A stretch of 5,861 nucleotides of DNA from Rhodospirillales bacterium (GTDB lineage: Bacteria > Pseudomonadota > Alphaproteobacteria > Acetobacterales > Acetobacteraceae), in contig JAGXAV010000158.1 in the NCBI GenBank assembly GCA_018971455.1, positions 1 through 5,861 on the forward strand, given 5' to 3'. How positions within the stretch are numbered: the stretch's first letter is position 1; each line of letters starts with the position of its first letter. The translations under genes were made by a program, and so were the position numbers. Of this stretch, positions 1 through 5,861 are shown one piece after another. The notes beneath the pieces were generated by a model. The model did no database searches. It was given only the letters and a program-made list of their open reading frames with translations, and was not told the origin of the DNA.

Positions 1-135
1 GGCCGGCGCAGCTCGACGAGGCAACGCCCGGTGGGCGAGGCCTCGTCCTGCTGCGCCATTACTGCCGCGACATCCGCTACGCGCGGGCGGGCGGGCGCAA
101 CCAGCTCGCGCTGCGCTTCCCGCTCGCCCCCTCGC

Positions 136-146
<11 letters not shown>
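1..146 (+). CDS. Histidine-kinase-like ATPase domain protein, C-terminal end (partial)
   Basis: This is the last 47 codons of a gene that begins before the window. It is read in the frame starting at base 3 and ends with TGA at 144-146. The visible peptide contains [20 protein letters not shown] followed by [16 protein letters not shown] turn, then a helix and a closing GGRN-x-L-x-L-x-F strand, is typical of the C-terminal end of SpoIIAB/RsbW-type ATPase domains (HATPase_c_2), found in anti-sigma factors and fused to some PP2C/SpoIIE phosphatases. In that family the domain binds ATP and either phosphorylates an anti-sigma antagonist or holds a sigma factor. Only the tail is visible, so the catalytic N box is not seen, and whether this is a stand-alone kinase or part of a larger regulator cannot be told. 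Its 3' end overlaps the 3' end of acs on the opposite strand by 11 bp. Confidence 0.62.
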
Positions 147-2088
<1,942 letters not shown>

Positions 2089-2097
2089 GGTTCTGGT

Positions 2098-2103
2098 CCC
2101 CTC
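2098..2103 (-). promoter_or_regulatory. Ribosome binding site of acs
   Basis: The minus strand reads GAGGGG, followed by a 9-nt spacer and the ATG at 2088. This purine-rich site fixes the acs start. Confidence 0.7.
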
Positions 2104-2120
2104 GAATGGTTTCTTTTGGC

Positions 2121-2148
2121 GGGCACGCCGCGTCGGGCCGGCATGCCC
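2121..2148 (-). repeat. Imperfect inverted repeat in the acs leader
   Basis: Arms of 9 bp at 2121-2129 (GGGCACGCC) and 2140-2148 (GGCATGCCC) flank a 10-nt loop. As minus-strand RNA all nine positions pair, one as a U-G wobble. The structure sits about 17 nt upstream of the acs ribosome site. No U-run follows the stem in the acs direction, so it does not look like a classical intrinsic terminator. It could be a leader hairpin, an RNA stability element or a DNA operator. The pairing is seen directly and the role is inferred. Confidence 0.4.
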
Positions 2149-2187
2149 AGGTCAGCTGCGGCGATCGGGTGCTGCGATCAGGTGCAA

Positions 2188-2218
2188 CGGGCGGCCACCC
2201 AGGCTAGGCAGCCGCCCG
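2188..2218 (-). repeat. Perfect 8-bp inverted repeat between satP and acs
   Basis: CGGGCGGC at 2188-2195 and GCCGCCCG at 2211-2218 are exact reverse complements separated by 15 nt. The all-G/C stem lies 35 nt after the satP stop codon. On the minus strand the stem is followed by TTGCACC rather than a U-tract, so it would be at best a weak terminator. A partial terminator, or a hairpin that protects the satP message from 3' decay, are the likelier roles if it forms at all. In GC-rich DNA an 8-bp stem can also occur by chance. Confidence 0.4.
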
Positions 2219-2222
2219 CGCA

Positions 2223-2278
2223 GGATCAAGCAGACCGGATCAGCCGGACGGGATCAGGCGGCGCCGATCGGCAGAACG
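2223..2278. repeat. Four 14-bp degenerate tandem units, each carrying GATC
   Basis: The plus strand has GGATCA at 2223, 2237 and 2251, exactly 14 bp apart, and a weaker fourth unit (CGATCG) at 2265 in the same phase. Neighbouring units 1-2 and 2-3 agree at 10 of 14 positions each, the rest varying mostly among G and C. The array spans the satP stop codon: unit 3 contains it, and unit 4 lies in the last satP codons. It could be a decayed tandem duplication or a set of protein-binding half-sites. The regular spacing is a direct observation and any function is inferred. Confidence 0.45.
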
Positions 2279-2802
2279 GTGCGGCCATGGGCCTCGTTGA
2301 TGATCTCGGCGGCGGCCAGATAGAAGGCCAGCACCGCGGTCACCAGCCCCATGTAGCCACCGGCGAGGCCCAGCCCCGGCATGCCCAGCATGTCCTTGGC
2401 GCCGAGCAGGAAGAAGGTGATCCACAGGGCCAGGAAGATGAGCTGAAGGGTGCGGTTGAGCGCAAGGCTGCCGATCCACATGTAGAAGGTGAACACGCCC
2501 CACATGACCAGCCACCAGCCGACGAACGCGGCCGGCACGTTGGCGGCGAAAAACTGCACGAAGAGAGCGAACGTCCACCAGAACGCGCCGTAGGAGCAGA
2601 AGGCGACGAAGCCGAAGGTGTTGCCGCGCGGCATTTCCATCAGCCCGGCGAAAAACTGGGCGGTGCCGCCGAAGGCGAAGGCCGAAGCCAGAACCAGTGG
2701 CACGCTGGCGCCCGTAAACCAGCCGACATTGACCATGCTGAGCATCCAGGTGGTCAAGGCGAAGCCGGTCAGTCCAAGCGGAGCCGGATTGGCGAGTTTC
2801 AT
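2254..2802 (-). CDS. satP: Acetate/succinate transporter, GPR1/FUN34/YaaH (SatP) family
   Basis: This inner-membrane carrier of the AceTr family moves acetate (and in E. coli SatP also succinate) together with protons. The 182-residue protein is close to E. coli SatP (188). Family signatures are NPAPLGL at residues 5-11 near the N-terminus, FAFGGTAQFFAGL around 42-54 with the FGG pore motif, GNTFGFVAFCSYGAFWW at 60-76, and a C-terminal AEIINEAHGRTVLPIG at 165-180. Six hydrophobic segments are visible, at about 10-30, 34-54, 65-87, 91-112, 119-134 and 145-167. The ATG at 2802 is chosen because it directly precedes the conserved NPAPLGL and has a strong AGGGAGGA site 9 nt upstream. A longer reading from 2934 would add an unrelated arginine-rich tail. 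It lies upstream of acs on the same strand, so uptake and activation of acetate are likely co-expressed. Symbol is by family; substrate preference in this organism is inferred. Confidence 0.93.
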   Translation of the reverse strand: MKLANPAPLGLTGFALTTWMLSMVNVGWFTGASVPLVLASAFAFGGTAQFFAGLMEMPRGNTFGFVAFCSYGAFWWTFALFVQFFAANVPAAFVGWWLVMWGVFTFYMWIGSLALNRTLQLIFLALWITFFLLGAKDMLGMPGLGLAGGYMGLVTAVLAFYLAAAEIINEAHGRTVLPIGAA

Positions 2803-2961
2803 GCGACAAAATCCTCCCTTCAGACGCTGCTGTCCTGGCGTCGTCCAGCCTGCGCCGCCGCCGCGTCGCGTCATGGATTTCGTTGCGGGCCGTCCGCTGG
2901 CGGGGCCGGTCGGGCGGCAGGCAATGCATGGCACGCGCGACGCCCGGTGGCCTGGACGCCA
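2803..2961 (-). promoter_or_regulatory. Intergenic region upstream of satP, presumed promoter region
   Basis: This 159-bp gap lies between the stop of the Rieske gene and the start of satP, both on the minus strand. It should hold the end of the upstream operon and the promoter of satP-acs. I see no convincing -35/-10 pair of the sigma70 type, no sigma54 -24/-12 element that fits the consensus, and no stem followed by a U-run. The DNA is GC-rich with one AT-richer patch near 2803-2820 next to the ribosome site. The promoter assignment rests only on position. Confidence 0.35.
2812..2819 (-). promoter_or_regulatory. Ribosome binding site of satP
   Basis: The minus strand reads AGGGAGGA, 9 nt before the ATG at 2802. 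This is the strongest ribosome site in the window, and it settles the start in favour of 2802 over the in-frame ATG at 2934. Confidence 0.8.
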
Positions 2962-3333
2962 TCAGCAGCCGGCAGATTCTGGCACGAAAACGATTTCGTC
3001 AATGATATGGATCAACACCGCTTCGAGCGCCGCCCCCATGCAGGGGCCGTGGATGCAGGCCCCGTCATCCGGGCGGAACAGCGCCCCGTGGGTGCTGCAG
3101 ACGATGTGCTGCCCGTCGGCGGTCAGGAAACGGTCCGGCGCCCAGTCGAGCGACACGCCGAGATGGGGGCAGGCATTCACATAGACGCGCACGCCCCCGG
3201 CCTGGCGCACCGCAAACAGCCCGGTGAAGCAGCCCGGCGCCGGCGCGAACCCCTTGGCCCCGCCCTGCGGGATCTCATCGACGCGGCACAGCCGCCGCAG
3301 CGCCGGCCGATCCTCGGGGATCAGCCGGTCCAT
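2962..3333 (-). CDS. Rieske [2Fe-2S] domain protein (small ferredoxin-like)
   Basis: This 123-residue soluble protein consists of a single Rieske domain. The cluster ligands are clear: CPH at 55-57 (C55, H57) and CSTH at 79-82 (C79, H82), within CPHLGVSL and CSTHGALF. The loop GACIHGPCMG at 91-100 is the usual closing segment of the fold. LCRVDEIPQGGAKGF at 15-29 matches the N-terminal strand of stand-alone Rieske proteins. There is no membrane segment or signal peptide, so it acts in the cytoplasm, probably as an electron carrier or small redox subunit. The partner is unknown because no oxygenase or reductase gene lies nearby. The ATG at 3333 overlaps the end of the EVE-domain gene by 13 bp and has no good ribosome site, which suggests translational coupling. 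It is not the Rieske subunit of the bc1 complex, which carries an N-terminal membrane anchor and is longer. Confidence 0.9.
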   Translation of the reverse strand: MDRLIPEDRPALRRLCRVDEIPQGGAKGFAPAPGCFTGLFAVRQAGGVRVYVNACPHLGVSLDWAPDRFLTADGQHIVCSTHGALFRPDDGACIHGPCMGAALEAVLIHIIDEIVFVPESAGC

Positions 3334-3734
3334 TGACCGAGCGCGCAGATCAGCGCCCAATGGGCGTCCGACACCGGCACGACGGACAGGCGCGACAGCC
3401 GGATCAGCGCCAGCTCGGCGAAGCGCGGATCGGCCTTCAGCGCGGCCAGCGTCACCGGCCTCGGCATCGGCCCCACCGCGCGCATGTCCACGCACGACCA
3501 GTCCCCGCCCTCGGCCGTCGGGTCCGGATAGGCCTCGCGCACCACCTCGACTATGCCGACGATCTCCTTGCCGGTGTTGGAATGGTAGAAGAAGGCCCGG
3601 TCGCCGCGGCGCATGGCGCGCAGATTGTTGCGCGCCGTGAAGTTCCGCACGCCGGTCCAGGCCTCGGTCCGGTTGGCCACCTGCTGGTCCCAGCTGAACG
3701 CATCCGGCTCGGACTTGACCAGCCAATGGGCCAT
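3321..3734 (-). CDS. EVE domain-containing protein
   Basis: This 137-residue protein is an EVE (DUF55) domain over its whole length, the usual size for the bacterial stand-alone form. Signatures are WLVKSEPDAFSW at 4-15, EAWTGVRNFTARNNLRAM at 24-41, and GDRAFFYHSNTGKEIVGIVE at 44-63, together with a C-terminal L-x-R-x-SRLSVVPVS strand near 110-122. EVE domains share the PUA/YTH-like fold and are thought to bind modified bases in DNA or RNA through an aromatic cage; the role of the stand-alone proteobacterial form is not settled. The start ATG overlaps the yciI stop by one base (TGATG), and the 3' end overlaps the Rieske gene by 13 bp, so the three genes form one transcript. No restriction endonuclease domain is fused or adjacent, which argues against a modification-dependent restriction role. 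Confidence 0.92.
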   Translation of the reverse strand: MAHWLVKSEPDAFSWDQQVANRTEAWTGVRNFTARNNLRAMRRGDRAFFYHSNTGKEIVGIVEVVREAYPDPTAEGGDWSCVDMRAVGPMPRPVTLAALKADPRFAELALIRLSRLSVVPVSDAHWALICALGQWTG

Positions 3735-4024
3735 CAGACGCGCTCGCCGTCGCGGTAGGCGGCGCGGAAGGGACGGATGATGGTGGATTCGAACAGCCGC
3801 ACCTTGGCGTAGGGATCGGCCTCGGCGAAGCCCTCGGCCTCGGCCCGGTCGGCGACGTCGATCACCAGCAGGCTGCCGCATGGCCGGCCCTCGGGGTCGA
3901 GCATGGCGCCGGCATGAACCAGCTTGGCCGCATATGTTTCGAGGAAGGCGAGATGCTGCGGCCGGGTGGCCAGGCGCAACTCAAGACCGCCGGGGCGGTC
4001 AGTGCAGATCAGCGCGAACAGCAT
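3734..4024 (-). CDS. YciI family protein
   Basis: This 96-residue protein is a single YCII (dimeric alpha/beta barrel-like) domain. Visible features are the N-terminal strand MLFALICTDRPG, the segment LRLATRPQHLAFLE with H24 (equivalent to the conserved histidine of the family), AGAMLDPEGRPCGSLLVID at 38-56, and ADPYAKVRLFESTIIRPFRA at 69-88. The ADPY-x-K-x-x-LFES-x-x-I-x-PF block is typical. The family's biochemical function is largely unknown; some members were proposed to be enzymes on the basis of a His-Asp pair. The start is supported by AGAGGA 6 nt upstream. It is the first gene of the operon with the EVE and Rieske genes and is transcribed away from ccmC. I do not assign the symbol yciI strictly, since this is a family match rather than an ortholog call. 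Confidence 0.92.
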   Translation of the reverse strand: MLFALICTDRPGGLELRLATRPQHLAFLETYAAKLVHAGAMLDPEGRPCGSLLVIDVADRAEAEGFAEADPYAKVRLFESTIIRPFRAAYRDGERV

Positions 4025-4030
4025 GCGACG

Positions 4031-4036
4031 TCCTCT
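4031..4036 (-). promoter_or_regulatory. Ribosome binding site of the YciI-like gene
   Basis: The minus strand reads AGAGGA, 6 nt before the ATG at 4024. It supports this start and marks the 5' end of the YciI-EVE-Rieske coding unit. Confidence 0.65.
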
Positions 4037-4064
4037 TATTTGAACGGAATGACAGTAAGGTAAT

Positions 4065-4074
4065 GCCGATCGGC
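4065..4074. promoter_or_regulatory. 10-bp perfect palindrome, possible operator
   Basis: GCCGATCGGC lies inside the divergent intergenic region and between the candidate -35 and -10 boxes of the minus-strand operon. The position suits a repressor site. The same 10-mer also occurs at 2263-2272 inside the satP coding region, and such GC-rich palindromes are frequent in GC-rich genomes, so a function is uncertain. Confidence 0.25.
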
Positions 4075-4109
4075 TTCAAAGTGCGGCGGTCGCGGACTAT
4101 GTTGCCGCC

Positions 4110-4874
4110 GTGGACGCCACCGCAATAGCGCCGAACCCCTCGCGCAGCCTTCACCGCTTCGCCAATCCCGGCCGTTTTCTGCGGCTTTCGGGGCGCTTCC
4201 TGGCCCCGCTCGCCTGGACGGGCGCGATCCTGACGGTGATCGGGCTGGGCTGGGGATTGTTCTTCTCGCCCGCCGACTGGCAGCAGGGCGACGCCGTGCG
4301 GATCATGTATGTGCATGTCCCGACGGCATGGCTGGCCTCGGCGGGCTACATGGGGCTCGCGGTCTGCGCCGTTTTCTCGCTCGTCTGGCGCCACCCGCTG
4401 GCCGATCTGGCGGCGGCCGAGATCGGCCCCGTCGGCGCCGGCGTCACCGCGCTGTGCCTCGCCACCGGCAGCCTGTGGGGCAAGCCGACCTGGGGGGCGT
4501 GGTGGGTGTGGGATGCGCGCCTCACCTCGATGCTGGTGCTGTTCTTCCTCTATCTCGGCCAGATCGCCCTGGTGCGCGCCTTCGATGACCCCGAGCGCGG
4601 CCACCGCGCCGGCGCCATCCTGGCGCTGGTCGGCGTCATCGATCTGCCGATCATCAAGTTCTCGGTGGATTGGTGGAACACCCTGCACCAGGCCTCCACC
4701 ATCACTCTCACCTCGGCGCCCAGCATGTATGTCGGCATGCTCTGGCCGCTGCTGATCTCCGCCCTCGGCTTCTCGCTGGGTTTCGCCGCGATCGTCACCG
4801 CCCGGCTGCGCGCGGCGGTGATGGAACGCCGCCTGCGTGGCCTGCTGATGGCGCGCGCGCAGGCCGGCGCGTGA
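4110..4874 (+). CDS. ccmC: Haem exporter/handling protein CcmC (cytochrome c maturation)
   Basis: CcmC is an inner-membrane protein of System I cytochrome c maturation that presents haem to the periplasmic chaperone CcmE. The 254-residue protein (E. coli 245) has six hydrophobic segments at about 31-52, 72-93, 106-122, 139-157, 166-182 and 207-230. The tryptophan-rich WWD signature is WGKPTWGAWWVWDARLTS at 123-140. The two conserved periplasmic haem-ligand histidines are H69 in YVHVPTAW and H193 in WWNTLHQ, offset +9 from E. coli H60 and H184. The start is GTG at 4110, the first start codon in frame after the stop at 4056; no alternative ATG/GTG exists before the conserved HRFANPGRFLRL at 15-26. 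The ribosome site is poor, so the exact start is less certain than the gene. It is the first ccm gene here; ccmA and ccmB are not upstream. Confidence 0.97.
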   Translation: MDATAIAPNPSRSLHRFANPGRFLRLSGRFLAPLAWTGAILTVIGLGWGLFFSPADWQQGDAVRIMYVHVPTAWLASAGYMGLAVCAVFSLVWRHPLADLAAAEIGPVGAGVTALCLATGSLWGKPTWGAWWVWDARLTSMLVLFFLYLGQIALVRAFDDPERGHRAGAILALVGVIDLPIIKFSVDWWNTLHQASTITLTSAPSMYVGMLWPLLISALGFSLGFAAIVTARLRAAVMERRLRGLLMARAQAGA

Positions 4875-4891
4875 TGGTCGCCGCACGATGA
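4874..4891 (+). other. Five-codon mini-ORF bridging ccmC and ccmD
   Basis: The ccmC stop overlaps an ATG by one base (TGATG at 4872-4876). This ATG opens a frame encoding only MVAAR, whose own TGA at 4889-4891 overlaps the ccmD ATG at 4888-4890. Ribosomes finishing ccmC could re-initiate here and be delivered to the ccmD start, which has no clear ribosome site of its own. The sequence layout is certain; translation of the mini-ORF is inferred and could be accidental. Confidence 0.3.
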
Positions 4892-5049
4892 ACCACCTGC
4901 CCTACATCGCCGCCGCCTACGGCCTGACCCTGGCCGTCGCGGTCGGTTTCTCGCTCGCCGCCTGGATCCGGATGACGCGGGCGCGCCGCCGGCTCGACGC
5001 GGTCGATCCGCGCGCCCGCGCCGCGACGTCGCCGCGGGTGGCGGGATGA
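4888..5049 (+). CDS. ccmD: Haem exporter protein CcmD
   Basis: This is a small 53-residue inner-membrane protein. It has an N-terminal NHLPYIAAAYG with the two conserved tyrosines (Y6, Y11), one hydrophobic helix at about 8-27, and a basic cytoplasmic segment RMTRARRRLDAVD at 28-40. In System I, CcmD binds CcmC and CcmE and is needed to release haem-loaded CcmE from the CcmABCD complex. The call rests on this pattern and on its position exactly between ccmC and ccmE, since the family is short and weakly conserved. The gap to ccmC is 13 bp, and the stop overlaps the ccmE start by 4 bp (ATGA), which indicates coupled translation. The tail from about 41 to 53 is alanine/arginine-rich and not conserved in the family. 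Confidence 0.9.
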   Translation: MNHLPYIAAAYGLTLAVAVGFSLAAWIRMTRARRRLDAVDPRARAATSPRVAG

Positions 5050-5549
5050 CCCGCAAGCGCCGGCGCATGCTGGTGCTGGCAGTCAGCGCGGTCTGCCTCG
5101 GCAGCGCGGCCGCCCTGATGATGTCGGCCTTCAGCAGCAGCATGGAATTGTTCATCGCGCCGGCCGATCTCGCCGCCCACGCGCCGCGGCCGGGGCGGGT
5201 CTTCCGCATCGGCGGCCTGGTCGAGGCCGGCAGCCTCAAGCGCACCGAGACCGGCGGCCACCCGAGCGCGACCTTCCGCGTCACCGACAATGTCGCCAGC
5301 GTGAAGGTCACCTATACCGGCATCCTGCCCGACCTGTTCCGCGAGGGGCAGGGCATCGTCGCCCTCGGCACGCTGCGGCCGGACGGGCATTTCGCCGCCA
5401 GCGAGGTGCTGGCCAAGCACGATGCCACCTACATGCCCAAGGACGTGGTGGATGCGCTGAAGAAATCCGGCGAGTGGAACCCGGCGAGCGGCCCGCCGCC
5501 GCCGGCCTCGACGTGGAACACCCTGTCTCCGGCGCAGAAGAAGAGCTGA
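5046..5549 (+). CDS. ccmE: Periplasmic haem chaperone CcmE
   Basis: CcmE binds haem covalently in the periplasm and carries it from CcmC to the CcmF ligation complex. The 167-residue protein starts with a basic MTRKRRR and a single membrane anchor at about 9-29, followed by an OB-fold beta-barrel domain. Family segments are FRIGGLVEAGSLKR at 53-66, FRVTDN at 77-82, VTYTGILPDLFREGQGIVA at 88-106, and the haem attachment motif LAKHDATYMPK at 122-132. H125 is the covalent haem ligand and Y129 the axial tyrosine, equivalent to H130 and Y134 of E. coli CcmE. This is the HxxxY class; it is not the rarer cysteine variant (CxxxY). The C-terminal tail after about 145 is proline-rich and flexible. The ATG overlaps the ccmD stop by 4 bp, and ccmF follows after 5 bp. 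Confidence 0.97.
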   Translation: MTRKRRRMLVLAVSAVCLGSAAALMMSAFSSSMELFIAPADLAAHAPRPGRVFRIGGLVEAGSLKRTETGGHPSATFRVTDNVASVKVTYTGILPDLFREGQGIVALGTLRPDGHFAASEVLAKHDATYMPKDVVDALKKSGEWNPASGPPPPASTWNTLSPAQKKS

Positions 5550-5554
5550 GCCCG

Positions 5555-5861
5555 GTGTCCTTCCCCGCGCCCGAACTCGGTCATTTCGCCCTTGCCCTGG
5601 GCGTCGCCTTCGCCTTCGCCCAGGCGATCCTCCCGCTCTGGGGGGCGTGGCGGGGCGACCGGCGGCTGATGCAGTCCGCCCCGGCGCTGGCGCTTGGGCA
5701 GATGGTCGCCCTCGGAACGTCCTACGCCTGCCTCGTCTGGGTCAACGTGGTCAATGATTTCTCGGTGCTCAACGTCGCCGACAACAGCCACAGCCTCAAG
5801 CCGATGCTCTACCGCATCACCGGCTCGTGGGGCACCCATGAGGGCTCGGTGCTGTTCTGGT
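5555..5861 (+). CDS. ccmF: Haem lyase subunit CcmF, N-terminal part (runs off the window)
   Basis: CcmF is the large inner-membrane component of the cytochrome c haem ligation complex, working with CcmH/CcmI; full proteins are about 650 residues. Only the first 102 codons are visible. The peptide has PELGHFALALGVAFAFAQ near residues 6-23, ILPLWGAWRGDRRLM at 25-39, NDFSVLNVADNSHSLKPMLY at 67-86, and WGTHEGSVLFW at 92-102, which are standard landmarks of the CcmF N-terminus. Hydrophobic segments lie at about 10-30 and 42-66. The start is GTG at 5555, five bases after the ccmE stop; the AGAAGAAGAG at the end of ccmE is a plausible though distant ribosome site. No ATG is available before the conserved PELGHF, which supports GTG. 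Confidence 0.95.
   Translation, partial: MSFPAPELGHFALALGVAFAFAQAILPLWGAWRGDRRLMQSAPALALGQMVALGTSYACLVWVNVVNDFSVLNVADNSHSLKPMLYRITGSWGTHEGSVLFW

Larger units (their letters stand above)
4025..4109. promoter_or_regulatory. Divergent promoter region between yciI-like gene and ccmC
   Basis: These 85 bp must serve both transcripts. For the minus-strand operon a weak sigma70-like pair can be drawn: TTGAAG (plus-strand 4074-4079) and TACTGT (4052-4057), 16 bp apart. This matches the consensus at 4 of 6 and 3 of 6 positions, so it is only a candidate. The ribosome site AGAGGA for the yciI-like gene is at 4031-4036. For ccmC I see no convincing promoter or ribosome site. The stretch from 4031 to 4065 is AT-richer than its surroundings, as expected for a control region. 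Confidence 0.4.

Noticed and set aside
15..47. Inverted repeat GACGAGGC / GCCTCGTC as a terminator for acs
   Set aside because: It lies within the conserved coding region of the ATPase gene (it includes the GGRGL codons) and is not followed by a U-run in the acs direction.
2803..2934. A 44-residue N-terminal extension of satP starting at the ATG at 2934
   Set aside because: The extension is arginine- and glycine-rich and unlike the family, while the ATG at 2802 has a strong ribosome site and begins right before the conserved NPAPLGL.
3999..4886. A 295-codon open frame on the minus strand opposite ccmC
   Set aside because: It is codon-aligned antisense to ccmC and has the same low-complexity His/Arg/Gly/Glu-rich look. 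ccmC shows the WWD motif and both haem histidines.
4550..5311. A 253-codon minus-strand open frame opposite ccmC, ccmD and ccmE
   Set aside because: It is a shadow of the plus-strand ccm genes, arginine- and proline-rich, with no recognisable domain.
5429..5839. A 136-codon minus-strand open frame opposite the ccmE end and ccmF start
   Set aside because: It is codon-aligned antisense to ccmF, whose peptide carries clear CcmF landmarks including WGTHEGS.

Overview
This is a GC-rich window (by eye well above 60% GC, with strong G/C at third codon positions) that looks like chromosomal DNA of an alphaproteobacterium. The support is the protein family make-up (Acs with a SatP-type carrier, a YciI/EVE/Rieske cluster, and System I cytochrome c maturation genes in the order ccmC-ccmD-ccmE-ccmF) and the codon bias. 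I cannot name a genus. I see no insertion sequences, CRISPR array, tRNA/rRNA genes or phage genes, and coding density is very high. No stretch over 300 bases lacks a gene.

Layout. Positions 1-146 (+) hold the 3' end of a histidine-kinase-like ATPase, probably an anti-sigma or serine/threonine kinase type. It meets acs tail to tail with an 11-bp overlap of the two 3' ends. On the minus strand come satP (2802-2254) and then acs (2088-136), an acetate uptake and activation pair: SatP brings acetate across the inner membrane and Acs converts it to acetyl-CoA. Their 165-bp spacer holds two inverted repeats and a short 14-bp-period repeat that runs across the satP stop codon. Also on the minus strand is a tightly overlapped three-gene operon (4024-2962): a YciI-like protein, an EVE-domain protein and a small Rieske [2Fe-2S] protein. 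Their joints are a 1-bp TGATG and a 13-bp overlap, which suggests translational coupling.

An 85-bp divergent intergenic region (4025-4109) separates this operon from a plus-strand cytochrome c biogenesis operon that continues past the window end: ccmC (4110-4874), ccmD (4888-5049), ccmE (5046-5549) and the start of ccmF (5555 onward). CcmC and CcmD load haem onto the periplasmic chaperone CcmE, and CcmF with its partners passes it to apocytochrome c. ccmA and ccmB are not upstream of ccmC, so they must lie elsewhere if present.

Overall these are well-known families in a fairly ordinary region. The less explained points are the phased GATC repeat and hairpins between satP and acs, the unstudied YciI-EVE-Rieske grouping, a palindrome in the divergent promoter region, and a five-codon mini-ORF that bridges ccmC and ccmD. 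I found no convincing evidence of a new biological system here.
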